Notes: generated by a model from the letters alone, not told the origin. DNA of 64,000 nt from Cytophagales bacterium (GCA_013297755.1 JAAFIH010000028.1:1-64000), one strand, 5' to 3'; positions 49,905 through 59,054 are shown, counted from the first letter of the stretch. A program made the numbers and translations.

Positions 49905-52247
49905 ATGGCAAACGAAAAAAAAACGGAGAGAATTGTTTATTCTCACTTTGAACAATTTAAAGATGTAATTCATATTGAAGAACAGGCTTCTGATAATGCT
50001 AAAATTGATAAATTACTCAAAACTGCCTCTAAAAAAGGAACAGGAAAAGGCAGACCTGAATTTATTATTACCTACAATAAAAATGCTGATTTACTTATCG
50101 TTATAGAATGTAAAGCAGAAATTACAAAACACGAAAGTCCAAATAGAGACAAATTTGCAGAATTTGCAGTTGATGGCGTTTTATTGTATGCTTCATACTT
50201 ATCAAAAGAATTTGATGTTTTGGCTATTGCTGTAAGTGGCGAAACGAAACAACATTTAAAAGTATCTCATTTTTTACACTTAAAAAATGAACGAAAAGCT
50301 ACTGAAATATTTGGCGACAAACTTTTATCTGCACAAGATTATTTAGACGGATATTTAAAAAGTCCTGAAAAATTTAGACAAGATTACAACACACTTTTAG
50401 AATTTACAAAAAAACTAAACGAGAAACTTCATACATACAAAATCCTTGAAAGCCAAAGAAGTTTATTGATAAGTTGTATTTTGATTGCATTAGAAGATGA
50501 TGCTTTTCGGAAATCATACACATTAAAAAATACGCCAAAAAGTTTAGCAGACTTCTTAACAAAAACCGTTTCTGAAAAATTAGAAGAAGCCAATATTTCG
50601 GGTAAGAAATTAGAAAATCTAAACATGCAATTTGGTTTTATCAAAACCGACACTTCACTTTCTACAAAAGATAAAGTTTTAAAAGAACTTATTGACGAAA
50701 TTGACGAAAACATCAATCAATTTATCAAAACTCACGAATACTTTGATGTTTTAGGACAGTTGTACATTGAATTTTTGCGTTATGCAAATAGCGACAAAGG
50801 TTTGGGTATAGTACTGACACCACCACATATTACAGAATTATTTGCAGAATTAGCCCAAGTAAATAAAAATTCTATTGCTTATGACAACTGCACTGGAACA
50901 GGTGGATTTTTGATTTCAGCAATGAAAAAAATGATTGAAGACGCAAAAGGCGACAAAAGTAAAGAAGCTGAAATAAAATCGAAACAACTAATTGGCGTAG
51001 AATATCAAGCCCATATTTTTGCTTTGGCAGTTTCTAATATGTACATTCATCAAGACGGCAAAACCAATATAATGAATGGCAGTTGTTTTGATGAAGAAAT
51101 AATTAAAGAAGTAAAAGATAGAAAGCCAACTGTTGGTTTTTTAAATCCACCATATAAATCAGACAAAAAAACTGATACAGACGAATTAGAATTTATTTTT
51201 AATAACCTTGAAAGTTTAGTTGATGGTGGAACTTGTGTAGCAATTGTACCAATGCAAAGTGCATTAGCCACAGGTGGTAAGGTTTTAGAATACAAGAAAA
51301 AACTATTAGACAATCATACATTAGAAGCAGTATTATCAATGCCAGACGAATTATTTTTTAATTCAAAAGTTGGTGTGGTTTCTTGTGTTATGGTTTTTAC
51401 AGCACACAAACCACACCCAAAACATAAAGAAACATATTTTGGTTATTACAAAAATGACGGATTTGTAAAACGCAAAATTCAAGGCAGAATCGATGCTTAT
51501 GGACGTTGGGACGCAATTAAAGAAAAATGGATTTCTCACTTCTTAAATAAAAAAGAAGAAATAGGATTTAGCGTAAATCAAATAATAATAGCAGAAGACG
51601 AATGGTGTGCAGAAGCATATATAAAACCTGATTATTCTAAAATTACTACTATAGATTTTGAAAATAATGTCTTTAATTATATCTGCGTCCTTATCAAGTA
51701 TAAAATAATTGACATAGATAAAAACCTTACAAAAGAGCCTGTTTTAAATCAAAATTCACAATTTGATTTTAATAACTGGAAGAGTTATAATCTTACAGAA
51801 TTATTTGACATTAAAAAAGGAGAAAGGTTGACAAAGTACGATAGATTAACTGATGAAGAAAATATCCCACTCATAACTGCATCTTCAGAGAATAACGGTA
51901 TTGTTGATTTTATTTCTAGGTTTGATTTTGAGGATAGCAAAATTATCTTTGAAAACAAAATTACAGTTGATATGTTTTTTAATGTATTTTATCAGCCATT
52001 TGAGTATTTTAGTGATGACAATGTGCATACTTTGATTCCAAAATTTAATGATAATCCTTATATAAATTTATTTTTGGTTACTTTATTTAAAAGTTATGTT
52101 TTAAAGTATAATTACGGAAGACAGGTTAGATTACACAGACTTGAAAAAGAAAAAATATTTATCCCATCAAAGAATGGTAAGCCTGATTTTATATTTATGG
52201 AAAATTTTATAAAATCAATTATGTACTCCTCAATGATAAAACAATGA
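49905..52247 (+). CDS. Single-chain type I-like restriction-modification enzyme (nuclease + N6-adenine methylase + specificity domain)
   Basis: 780 residues from ATG 49905. The N-terminal 150 residues form an HSDR_N-like PD-(D/E)xK nuclease (GRPEFIITY...LIVIECKAE). An HsdM-type methylase follows, with YDNCTGTGGFL (SAM motif) and NPPY at 414-417. About 630-780 is one HsdS-like target-recognition half (WKSYNLTELFDIKKGERL to YNYGRQ...MENFIKS). Having cutting, methylating and recognition parts in one chain is the type IIG plan. Only one recognition domain is present. Its stop overlaps the start of a small ORF (ATGA), and broken copies of its 3' end follow. Confidence 0.87.
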   Translation: MANEKKTERIVYSHFEQFKDVIHIEEQASDNAKIDKLLKTASKKGTGKGRPEFIITYNKNADLLIVIECKAEITKHESPNRDKFAEFAVDGVLLYASYLSKEFDVLAIAVSGETKQHLKVSHFLHLKNERKATEIFGDKLLSAQDYLDGYLKSPEKFRQDYNTLLEFTKKLNEKLHTYKILESQRSLLISCILIALEDDAFRKSYTLKNTPKSLADFLTKTVSEKLEEANISGKKLENLNMQFGFIKTDTSLSTKDKVLKELIDEIDENINQFIKTHEYFDVLGQLYIEFLRYANSDKGLGIVLTPPHITELFAELAQVNKNSIAYDNCTGTGGFLISAMKKMIEDAKGDKSKEAEIKSKQLIGVEYQAHIFALAVSNMYIHQDGKTNIMNGSCFDEEIIKEVKDRKPTVGFLNPPYKSDKKTDTDELEFIFNNLESLVDGGTCVAIVPMQSALATGGKVLEYKKKLLDNHTLEAVLSMPDELFFNSKVGVVSCVMVFTAHKPHPKHKETYFGYYKNDGFVKRKIQGRIDAYGRWDAIKEKWISHFLNKKEEIGFSVNQIIIAEDEWCAEAYIKPDYSKITTIDFENNVFNYICVLIKYKIIDIDKNLTKEPVLNQNSQFDFNNWKSYNLTELFDIKKGERLTKYDRLTDEENIPLITASSENNGIVDFISRFDFEDSKIIFENKITVDMFFNVFYQPFEYFSDDNVHTLIPKFNDNPYINLFLVTLFKSYVLKYNYGRQVRLHRLEKEKIFIPSKNGKPDFIFMENFIKSIMYSSMIKQ

Positions 52248-52429
52248 ATTATACAAAAATATTAAACCATAAAATTATTTGGTTTTTAAGAGAGAGTGAG
52301 TCTTTAGTTTTGAACAACAGTTGGCAAGAAAAAATAGTTGGTTTTATTATAAATGAATACATGGAAGGTGAATTTGCTGTAGAAATTAATAACTCTACCG
52401 ATTCATTAATTTGGAAAATTGAAAAGTAG
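52244..52429 (+). CDS. Small hypothetical protein coupled to the restriction enzyme
   Basis: 61 residues. ATG 52244 overlaps the restriction gene stop by four bases (ATGA), suggesting translational coupling. I do not recognise the family. Its second half (EGEFAVEINNSTDSLIWKIEK) weakly resembles the 52677-52988 ORF (EGELCQFVNDEREFVYWKLKI). It stops about 12 bases before the first specificity-domain remnant, so it may be a truncated version of that family. Confidence 0.5.
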   Translation: MNYTKILNHKIIWFLRESESLVLNNSWQEKIVGFIINEYMEGEFAVEINNSTDSLIWKIEK

Positions 52430-52441
52430 TAATATAAATAA

Positions 52442-52651
52442 CTATTTTCAGCCAGCGACCACGTTGAAAAATTGATACCAACTTTTGAAATGAATAAATA
52501 TGTTGCTATGTTTTTAGTAACCATTATGAATTTAGAAAAGTATCGTTACAACTATGGTAGGAAATGTAGCCAAACAAGAATGAAGCAAATAAGTATAAAA
52601 CTACCAAGCAAAAAAGGACAACCAGACTTTGAGTATATGGAAAATTCTTAA
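52442..52651 (+). pseudogene. Remnant of a specificity (HsdS-type) domain C-terminus
   Basis: An open stretch after a TAA reads FSASDHVEKLIPTFEMNKY, then KYRYNYGRK and RMKQISIKLPSKKGQPDFEYMEN, the classic HsdS TRD C-terminal half. It aligns with the last 75 residues of the enzyme at 49905-52247. No start codon or upstream TRD part is present. A one-base deletion near 52645 breaks the last 14 codons. When restored, the frame ends in YSGSI and a TGA that overlaps the next ORF start. Confidence 0.8.
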
Positions 52652-52676
52652 AATCTTTAAACTATTCAGGTTCAAT

Positions 52677-52988
52677 ATGATGCACACAGAAAAATACATA
52701 TTAAATACGCTAAAAACTATTGCGTTAGAAGTTCTAAACAAAAAGCTGAATGGTAATAGTCCTCGATGGGATTTGACTATTTCTTCAGTAATAATAGATG
52801 AAGAAATTTATCAAGCAATTGCAAAAATTATTTTAGGCGGAAGCAAAGAAGGAGAACTATGTCAGTTTGTTAATGATGAAAGAGAATTTGTTTATTGGAA
52901 ATTAAAAATTAATTGGAAATATGAAAAACCAGCATTTATATTTTTCAACAAAAGTGAGATAATAGATATTATACTTAAACAAGAATGA
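52677..52988 (+). CDS. Small hypothetical protein following the specificity remnant
   Basis: 103 residues from ATG 52677, which overlaps the ancestral TGA of the preceding specificity remnant as ATGA, just as the 52244 ORF does with the intact gene. No recognised domain. There is a hydrophobic/charged pattern with WDLTISSVIIDEEIYQAI and EGELCQFVNDE. Its last three codons lie inside the next specificity remnant, so its end may be set by the recombination junction. Confidence 0.55.
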   Translation: MMHTEKYILNTLKTIALEVLNKKLNGNSPRWDLTISSVIIDEEIYQAIAKIILGGSKEGELCQFVNDEREFVYWKLKINWKYEKPAFIFFNKSEIIDIILKQE

Positions 52989-53086
52989 AACAGATAAGTA
53001 TAAAACTACCAAGCAAGAAAGGAGAACCAGACTTTGAATATATGGAAAATTTTATAAAATCGTTGTCTTATTCAGGTTCTATATAA
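52979..53086 (+). pseudogene. Second remnant of a specificity-domain 3' end
   Basis: Reads RMKQISIKLPSKKGEPDFEY then MENFIKSLSYSGSI and TAA. It is highly similar at DNA level to 52577-52677 in the first remnant and similar in protein to the end of the intact enzyme. It covers only the last 35 codons. No small ORF follows. An IS element begins 48 bases downstream. Confidence 0.8.
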
Positions 53087-53133
53087 CTTGAAAAAATCAA
53101 TAAAAAAAGAAAAGTACAATAATAGCTTAAAGT

Positions 53134-54853
53134 AGGCTTCCCTTTAAAATTATTTTTTTCAGGTCAATAATCTACTTAAAAGTATCATATTTTTCAAAAT
53201 ATTTTTTGTATTATTCCTAACGCTTGTTTGATAATATTAAAATAGTACAATTTTTTAGTTTTCGATTTTCATTTTCGCTTTTTTAGACCCAAAAGCACAT
53301 ACCTCTTCCATCAAAGTCTGCTTTGTTTTTTGTTTAAGCCGCTTTTTTACGACTTAATTTCATTTCTTTTTCAGCTTTTTCTTTCGCTATTTTGGCTTTT
53401 CTTTTATTCTTTATTAATACAACATTGGCGGTAAATACACCAAATAATACCCATATTAACTCCGTTCCCTCGTTTTGTGCCTTGATTTTGTTTAGCAAAT
53501 AATGGTTTTTTTCATTCCCAAAAGAGCCCTCCAAAGCGGTGCTTCGCAATTTCCCTAGTTTTTCCTTTATCTTTTTTTCCTTTCTTAATTTAACTGGGTC
53601 GCTTTCTTTTGGCCCTTTTTTTGGAAAATTAGTTTCTATGTCGTTGTCAGTAAGAAATTTCCTGTTTTTATTTGTAGGATAGATGTTGTCAGCCGCCAAT
53701 TGACTGCATTTACCAAACATTTCTTGGCATGACAACACGCTTGATTCTAGCCTTGTGTTTTCATTAAAAGCACTAAAACTTACATGCTCAAGCCAGTTTA
53801 TTCCGTCTGTTTGGCAAATATGGGCTTTCATGCCAAACTCGGTGGGTTTGTTTTCTTTTCCACGTTTTATGGGGCGTACGTAGGGTTTAAAAATGGAAAC
53901 TATTCTATCATCTACCTTATTTTTAGGGTCTTCTATTAATATTTTTTGTTGTTCTAGCACTTTTTGGATGCTCGAAAATACTATACCTAGTTTTGTTTCT
54001 ATTTCATAACCCTGCACTTGAGATACAGTATCTGTATATAAATTAATGCTTTTTTTTAAAAACTTTAGTAAGTTTTGTCGTATCTGTAATGTCTTTCTAT
54101 GACTCTTTTTTCGATTTTTACTGTAAGCTAAATACTTGTTTCTCTTAGCTTTAAATGCCGTTCTAGGTAATTTTAGATTATATTTTTTACAAAATGAGGG
54201 TATTAATTTTTCATGTATTTTTTCGCAACATTCAAATAGTAATTTTACATCAGTAGGAAAGCGAATGTAGCTCTCAAAGCAAGTAGCATCTAGCATCAAA
54301 AGATGTGTGTTTTCTAAATCATTGCTTGCTTTCCAGTAAGAAATCATTATTTTTTGAAAATCATTTGAGTTCAAATTTTTGGCTAAATACGACCTTACGT
54401 GGCTCACAAAGGCGTTATTTTTTATTTTTTCGTTTTCTTGTAGCAAACATCCACAAAATAATTGCATGTCTGTATTGGCATGAAAAAGTTCTAGTAATTT
54501 TTCATCGCTTACTTTGTAGTAGTGTTTCAAAAACATCATTCCAATATAGCCTTGAGGTTTAAGCCAAGCTGGGGCGCCTTTTGGCGATTCCTTTTCTGGC
54601 AATAATTGAACTAAATCAGTCCAAGGAATGGCGTCATAAATTTTTCCAAGCTCAGATGAATTCTTGAAAATGTACCATTTATAAGATTTATAGGAATCTA
54701 AAGGAAATAATGTAGATTGCATCGCTTAAGTTTGTTTTTAACACACGAAATATAAGCAAAAAACATCAATTTGGCACAGTTCGTGCCAAATTTGGTGTGA
54801 TTTATTTATCAACACCCTGATAATCAAGTAGTTAGAGAGAAAAAGGGAAGCCT
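53134..54853. mobile_element. Complete DDE-transposase insertion sequence, 1720 bp
   Basis: Terminal inverted repeats AGGCTTCCCTTT are at 53134-53145 and, inverted, at 54842-54853. They are flanked by the 5-bp direct repeat AAAGT (53129-53133 and 54854-54858), a target-site duplication. One transposase gene fills the element. Both ends and the reading frame are intact, so it looks recently active. Confidence 0.9.
53334..54722 (-). CDS. IS transposase (IS5/IS1182-like DDE)
   Basis: 462 residues. Candidate catalytic residues are D145 (LLMLDATCFES), D345 (LAADNIYPTNKN) and E398 (STALEGSFGNEK). An N-terminal helix-turn-helix-like region (YKVSDEKLLELFH) and a lysine-rich C-terminus are typical of IS1182/IS5-group enzymes. 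The exact family cannot be fixed by eye. The gene is intact. Confidence 0.87.
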   Translation of the reverse strand: MQSTLFPLDSYKSYKWYIFKNSSELGKIYDAIPWTDLVQLLPEKESPKGAPAWLKPQGYIGMMFLKHYYKVSDEKLLELFHANTDMQLFCGCLLQENEKIKNNAFVSHVRSYLAKNLNSNDFQKIMISYWKASNDLENTHLLMLDATCFESYIRFPTDVKLLFECCEKIHEKLIPSFCKKYNLKLPRTAFKAKRNKYLAYSKNRKKSHRKTLQIRQNLLKFLKKSINLYTDTVSQVQGYEIETKLGIVFSSIQKVLEQQKILIEDPKNKVDDRIVSIFKPYVRPIKRGKENKPTEFGMKAHICQTDGINWLEHVSFSAFNENTRLESSVLSCQEMFGKCSQLAADNIYPTNKNRKFLTDNDIETNFPKKGPKESDPVKLRKEKKIKEKLGKLRSTALEGSFGNEKNHYLLNKIKAQNEGTELIWVLFGVFTANVVLIKNKRKAKIAKEKAEKEMKLSRKKAA

Positions 54854-55080
54854 AAAGTAACTTCCAAAAGTCCCAAATATATTTTCAAAAGCCTCACACT
54901 AAACCCAAAGCCTCGCTCAAAACTATCGATTTGCCGTAAAAAAAAGAGAAACTTATGAAATGGGGTCTTTAAAAGTCGCCTTAAAAAAGCATTTTAAACC
55001 CTTGCTATAACTTTTTTGAAAATAAAAATGAATTGTAAATAAATAAACAAATTATATGACTTAATTAGGAGTATATTTTC

Positions 55081-55088
55081 TAGTTTTG
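55081..55088 (+). promoter_or_regulatory. Putative promoter -7 box TAGTTTTG for the AAA ATPase gene
   Basis: TAGTTTTG fits TAnnTTTG and lies 20 bases before the ATG at 55109. Confidence 0.45.
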
Positions 55089-55108
55089 CAAAAAAAAATC
55101 TAATTTTA

Positions 55109-56257
55109 ATGATAAAAAACAACAACGAAGCTACTAAAAGTACTACAATTACTTATATAGAAAATGAAAAGAAATTACCACAAAAAACAATACTTTTTAC
55201 AAAAGACAGCCATAATTTAGATTCACTAAGCCTCAAAAGTGATAAATTTAGATATATTGATAGTTTTAATTTTTATTTAAACTACTTTCATTATATCCCA
55301 AATTTGATGCAAGAATTTAATATTTTTAGTAAAAAAGCCAACGAATGGTTTTGCAATACCTACCATGCCGAAATTAAAGATTATTACTACTCAAAGAAAA
55401 GAGTAAAATCAAATAAAAAAACCGAAATAGACGAAGTAATATACATACTCCACAACGATTTATTGGTTTTTTTTGATCTCAATGACGATTGCGTTAGTTT
55501 GTTTTTTCGTAATACAGATATTGCTTTTATAGAAACTATACTATCACAACTCCAAAAATTTAGAATCAAAATCCAGCCAGATAGCCCAGAGATAATGCTT
55601 ATAGTGCAATCATCAAGGGGGCTAGATACAAAATCGCTAGATATTACTAAACCAAAACTAAATATTGAGGATAATTATAACGATGATTTTTTACCAATAC
55701 ATCAATTAATTTTAAAACGCTTAAAATTAAAAAATGATAAAGGACTTGTGCTTTTGTATGGCAAACCAGGCACTGGCAAAACTTCTTACATCAGATACTT
55801 GATAGGTTCTGTGAAAAAGAATGTCATTTTTTTGCCTCCAGATATGGCCTCAAATATTACTAATCCAGGCCTTATTTCAATTCTAATTGATAACCCTAAC
55901 GCAATTTTTGTAATAGAAGATGCCGAACGCTTGATTGTGGACCGAGAAACAGAAGATAATTCGCCAGTATCAGCATTATTAAATATTACAGATGGTTTAT
56001 TGGCCGATTGCTTAAATGTTCAGATTATTTGTTCTTTTAATACTGATATCTCCAAAGTAGATGCTGCATTGCTTCGCAAAGGCAGACTTATTGCCAAATA
56101 CGAATTTGGAGAATTGCAAACCAACAAAGCTCAAGCATTATCAAAAAAACTAGGTTTTAAGAATGAAATCAACCAAAGCATGATTTTATCTGATATTTAC
56201 AATCAAGAAGACCTAAATTTTGAAATTCAGAAAAAAAGAACCATAGGTTTCAAGTAA
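55109..56257 (+). CDS. AAA family ATPase (BCS1-like)
   Basis: 382 residues. The N-terminal 200 residues have no recognised domain. The AAA module has Walker A GKPGTGKT (218-225), Walker B FVIEDAE, a sensor-1-like SFNTD and an arginine-finger region ALLRKGRL. The LLNITDGLL segment resembles BCS1/CDC48-type AAA proteins. A chaperone- or unfoldase-like role is likely, with unknown client. It lies just past the IS element and has its own promoter. Confidence 0.82.
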   Translation: MIKNNNEATKSTTITYIENEKKLPQKTILFTKDSHNLDSLSLKSDKFRYIDSFNFYLNYFHYIPNLMQEFNIFSKKANEWFCNTYHAEIKDYYYSKKRVKSNKKTEIDEVIYILHNDLLVFFDLNDDCVSLFFRNTDIAFIETILSQLQKFRIKIQPDSPEIMLIVQSSRGLDTKSLDITKPKLNIEDNYNDDFLPIHQLILKRLKLKNDKGLVLLYGKPGTGKTSYIRYLIGSVKKNVIFLPPDMASNITNPGLISILIDNPNAIFVIEDAERLIVDRETEDNSPVSALLNITDGLLADCLNVQIICSFNTDISKVDAALLRKGRLIAKYEFGELQTNKAQALSKKLGFKNEINQSMILSDIYNQEDLNFEIQKKRTIGFK

Positions 56258-56424
56258 AATTACGAATTTTATATTTCTTTAAAATAATATTATCTAAGAA
56301 ATCATTTTTCTTTTTTTAATTTTTTTGCTCAAAAAATAAGCATTACAATCAATATTTTTAAAAGTTTTATTCTAAAAACTAAATGCTATTAAATACAATG
56401 TAAGATTGTCAATTTTGTAATTAA

Positions 56425-56464
56425 TCAAGGGTTTTTTCTGAAAATTTAATGTATTAACCCTTGA
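56425..56464. promoter_or_regulatory. Inverted repeat TCAAGGGTT-N22-AACCCTTGA
   Basis: Perfect 9-bp arms at 56425-56433 and 56456-56464 in the 293-base gap before the response regulator. It could be a terminator of the AAA gene or a regulator binding site. The T-run after the first arm rather than the second argues against a simple forward terminator. Confidence 0.4.
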
Positions 56465-56550
56465 ATCAGTAAATAAATAAGTCATTTTATTTACCACAAT
56501 TATTAATTTTATTAAAATTACAATTATTAAAAATAATACTTATAAAGTGT

Positions 56551-56961
56551 ATGAAAATATTATTAGTAGATGATGATCAAATAAGTACATTTATTACCAA
56601 AAATGTTATAAATAAAAGTAACATAAAAATAGATTTAAAAACGAGTTTATTTCCAAAACAAGCTCTCGATGATCTACAACAAATCAACGAAATAGAATCG
56701 CTACCACAACTGATTTTATTAGATTTGAATATGCCATTGGTAGATGGATTTCAGTTTATAGAGCTACTTATGAAAATGCACTCACCTAAAAGTGATATTA
56801 AAATTTGTGTTTTATTGAGTTCAAAAGCCCAAGATGATATTGATAGGGCTTATAAATACAAACCTGTGATAGATTTCATAACCAAGCCACTGACAATTTC
56901 AAGCCTAAATGCTGTACTTGCAAAACTGGATAATTTACAATCTCATGCTGATTTGCAATAG
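56551..56961 (+). CDS. Receiver-only response regulator (CheY-like)
   Basis: 136 residues, a single REC domain: acidic cluster VDDDQ near the N-terminus, phospho-acceptor D58 in LLDLNMP, switch residue in CVLLSSKA, and K112 in FITKPL. No output domain. It is 47 bases upstream of the GAF-PAS sensor gene and probably co-transcribed. No histidine kinase is in the window, so its phosphodonor is encoded elsewhere. Confidence 0.9.
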   Translation: MKILLVDDDQISTFITKNVINKSNIKIDLKTSLFPKQALDDLQQINEIESLPQLILLDLNMPLVDGFQFIELLMKMHSPKSDIKICVLLSSKAQDDIDRAYKYKPVIDFITKPLTISSLNAVLAKLDNLQSHADLQ

Positions 56962-57008
56962 AACAATTTATAAATAAGTACATCTATTATTCCAAAATCT
57001 ACCTAAAA

Positions 57009-58760
57009 TTGAAGAAAAAAGATACTATTTTCGCTAATAAAGTTCTAGAAATTTCACTTTGGTTATACATCATTTTCGCTTTACTTTTAAGCCCAATTTA
57101 CAACACTTTTTTATTTGCTTTACCGATTATTATAATATCAATTACATGCTATTATTTAGCAAAATATTTACTACCCCAAAGTAATTTATATCAATATATT
57201 GGTAGTGGCTGTTTGGCTGTTTTTACAGCTTTGCTTATATATCAGTCTCATGGAATTATGGAAATGCACTTTTTGGCTTTTGTAGCATCTATTTTACTTA
57301 TTCAGTTCAAAAAATGGCAAGTACAATTACCACTTATTACTATTGTAGTTATCCACCACATCACACTGGCTTATGCACAATTTGGAGCCAATTTAGATGT
57401 ATTTTTTATGGCAGAAAATGATTTTTCGTGGCTTACTTTTATTTTGCATTTAGTTTTGGCAGCAATTATATTCTTTTTGTGTAGTTATTGGGCCTTTATT
57501 ATCGAAAAATATGATACTAAACTTGATAAACATACTCAAAAACTACAATCTCAAATCGAAATAAATGATAAAATTGAACTTATAGCTTCAAAAATTGCCA
57601 ATGGAGATTTGAGCTCAAAATTTGAAGTAGACGAAAAAAATACTCTAAGCAAAGCCCTCAAAATAATGCAATCTAACCTTGTCAAAGCCCATATAAAAGA
57701 AAATGAAGAGAAATTTTATAACTTAGGATTGGCTCAAGCTGCTGACATTTTGAGAGAACACAACGATAACTTAAAAACACTTTCAACAAAAATATTGGTT
57801 TTTTTAATCAAATATGTAAATGCTAATCAAGGGGGTGTATTTTTATTAAATGATCTTGATACAGATAATATCTACCTTGAGCAAACAGCTTCGTATGCCT
57901 ATGATAGAAATAAGTTTTTAACAAAAAAAATACAACTCAATGAAGGCCTCTTAGGTGCTTGCTTCCACGAAAAAGAAGTTATTTATATGACAGATGTGCC
58001 CCCAACCTATATACATATTACCTCTGGTCTTGGGTTGGCTACCCCCAAAGCAATTATTATTGTGCCACTAATAGCCAATGAAACCGTAAATGGAGTTATA
58101 GAAATGGCCTTTTTCAACGAAATTGAACTTTTTAAAATTAATTTTATAAAAAAAGTATGCGAAATTTTTGCATCAACAGTGCAATCCGTTGAAGCAAGTA
58201 ATAAAACCAAAAAATTATTAGAAAAGTCTCAGCTACAAACCCAAACTCTACGCAACCAAGAAGAAGAAATGAGACAAAATATGGAAGAATTACTGGCCAC
58301 GCAAGAAGAGATGAGTCGTAAAAATTCGGAAATTGAAAACACTATTAAAACATATCAAAACCTAACCAAGACGATTGATAGTACTTTTGCGAGATTAGAA
58401 ATACGACCAAATGGTAAAATCATAGAAGCTAACCAAGTATTTTTAGACCTATTGCAGCTAAAAAATGTGCAGGTAAACAACAAAACTTTTAATTTTTTTA
58501 TAGAACCAGAAATAAAAAATACAACAGAGTATCTTCAGTTGTGGAACCAACTTAATATGGGTATTTCTAGTAATTTTTTGATAAAATCTAAAAATGCTCT
58601 AGGTCAGTCTATTTGGCTTAAATGTATTTTTAAACCTTTAGTAAACGAGGAGGCTGCTGTTGAAAAAATACTTGTTTTGGCCATGAATATTACCCAAGAA
58701 ATAGAAAAAATAGAATACTTAGAAAATGTAATTTCTAGTTCAAATATTAAAGTAAAATAA
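57009..58760 (+). CDS. Multi-pass membrane GAF-PAS sensor protein without kinase domain
   Basis: 583 residues starting at TTG 57009 (no ATG nearby). The N-terminal 180 residues carry about six transmembrane helices with HGIMEMHFLAFV and IHHITLAY, a pattern seen in some chemoreceptor membrane domains. Short HAMP-like helices, a GAF domain (about 250-400, VPPTYIHITSGLGLATPK), a coiled coil (EEEMRQNMEELLATQEEM) and a C-terminal PAS domain (about 455-570) follow. No kinase or methyl-accepting domain is present. It is a paralogue of 10251-11888 over the GAF and coiled coil. The adjacent receiver protein suggests a shared signalling complex. Confidence 0.8.
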   Translation: MKKKDTIFANKVLEISLWLYIIFALLLSPIYNTFLFALPIIIISITCYYLAKYLLPQSNLYQYIGSGCLAVFTALLIYQSHGIMEMHFLAFVASILLIQFKKWQVQLPLITIVVIHHITLAYAQFGANLDVFFMAENDFSWLTFILHLVLAAIIFFLCSYWAFIIEKYDTKLDKHTQKLQSQIEINDKIELIASKIANGDLSSKFEVDEKNTLSKALKIMQSNLVKAHIKENEEKFYNLGLAQAADILREHNDNLKTLSTKILVFLIKYVNANQGGVFLLNDLDTDNIYLEQTASYAYDRNKFLTKKIQLNEGLLGACFHEKEVIYMTDVPPTYIHITSGLGLATPKAIIIVPLIANETVNGVIEMAFFNEIELFKINFIKKVCEIFASTVQSVEASNKTKKLLEKSQLQTQTLRNQEEEMRQNMEELLATQEEMSRKNSEIENTIKTYQNLTKTIDSTFARLEIRPNGKIIEANQVFLDLLQLKNVQVNNKTFNFFIEPEIKNTTEYLQLWNQLNMGISSNFLIKSKNALGQSIWLKCIFKPLVNEEAAVEKILVLAMNITQEIEKIEYLENVISSSNIKVK

Positions 58761-59001
58761 GGGAACTTTTAATGCCCCAACTCAAGTAGAGAAATTTTAA
58801 AGAAATTATCATTCAAAAATTTTAAATAAAAAATAGTCTACAAAACCTCTACCTCAACCTTTTATACTTATAGTAACGATACTTTTAGTCCATTTTAGTT
58901 TGCATATACATCTTAGTAATAAATTTACTATTTAAAATAGATTTACATTTTTTATTTCAAAATTTGAGGACAGGACTGCAAAAAAACTAAAAACTAAAAT
59001 G
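58761..59001. other. Intergenic region before proC
   Basis: AT-rich, with no recognised gene or RNA. The proC promoter lies at its downstream edge. Confidence 0.35.
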
Positions 59002-59031
59002 TTGTGAAAACATTTTTATAGACTAAATTTG
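59002..59031 (+). promoter_or_regulatory. Promoter TTG-N19-TAAATTTG for proC-gldF-feoB
   Basis: TTG at 59002-59004 and TAAATTTG at 59024-59031, spaced 19 bases, match both elements of the Bacteroidota housekeeping promoter. The ATG is 23 bases downstream. The best promoter match I found in the window. Confidence 0.7.
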
Positions 59032-59054
59032 CAAAACATAAAATATAAAAAAGA

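Noticed and set aside
52629-52676. Upstream TTG extension of the 103-residue ORF
   Set aside because: The extension is an out-of-frame reading of the specificity remnant. The ATG at 52677 with its ATGA overlap is the natural start.
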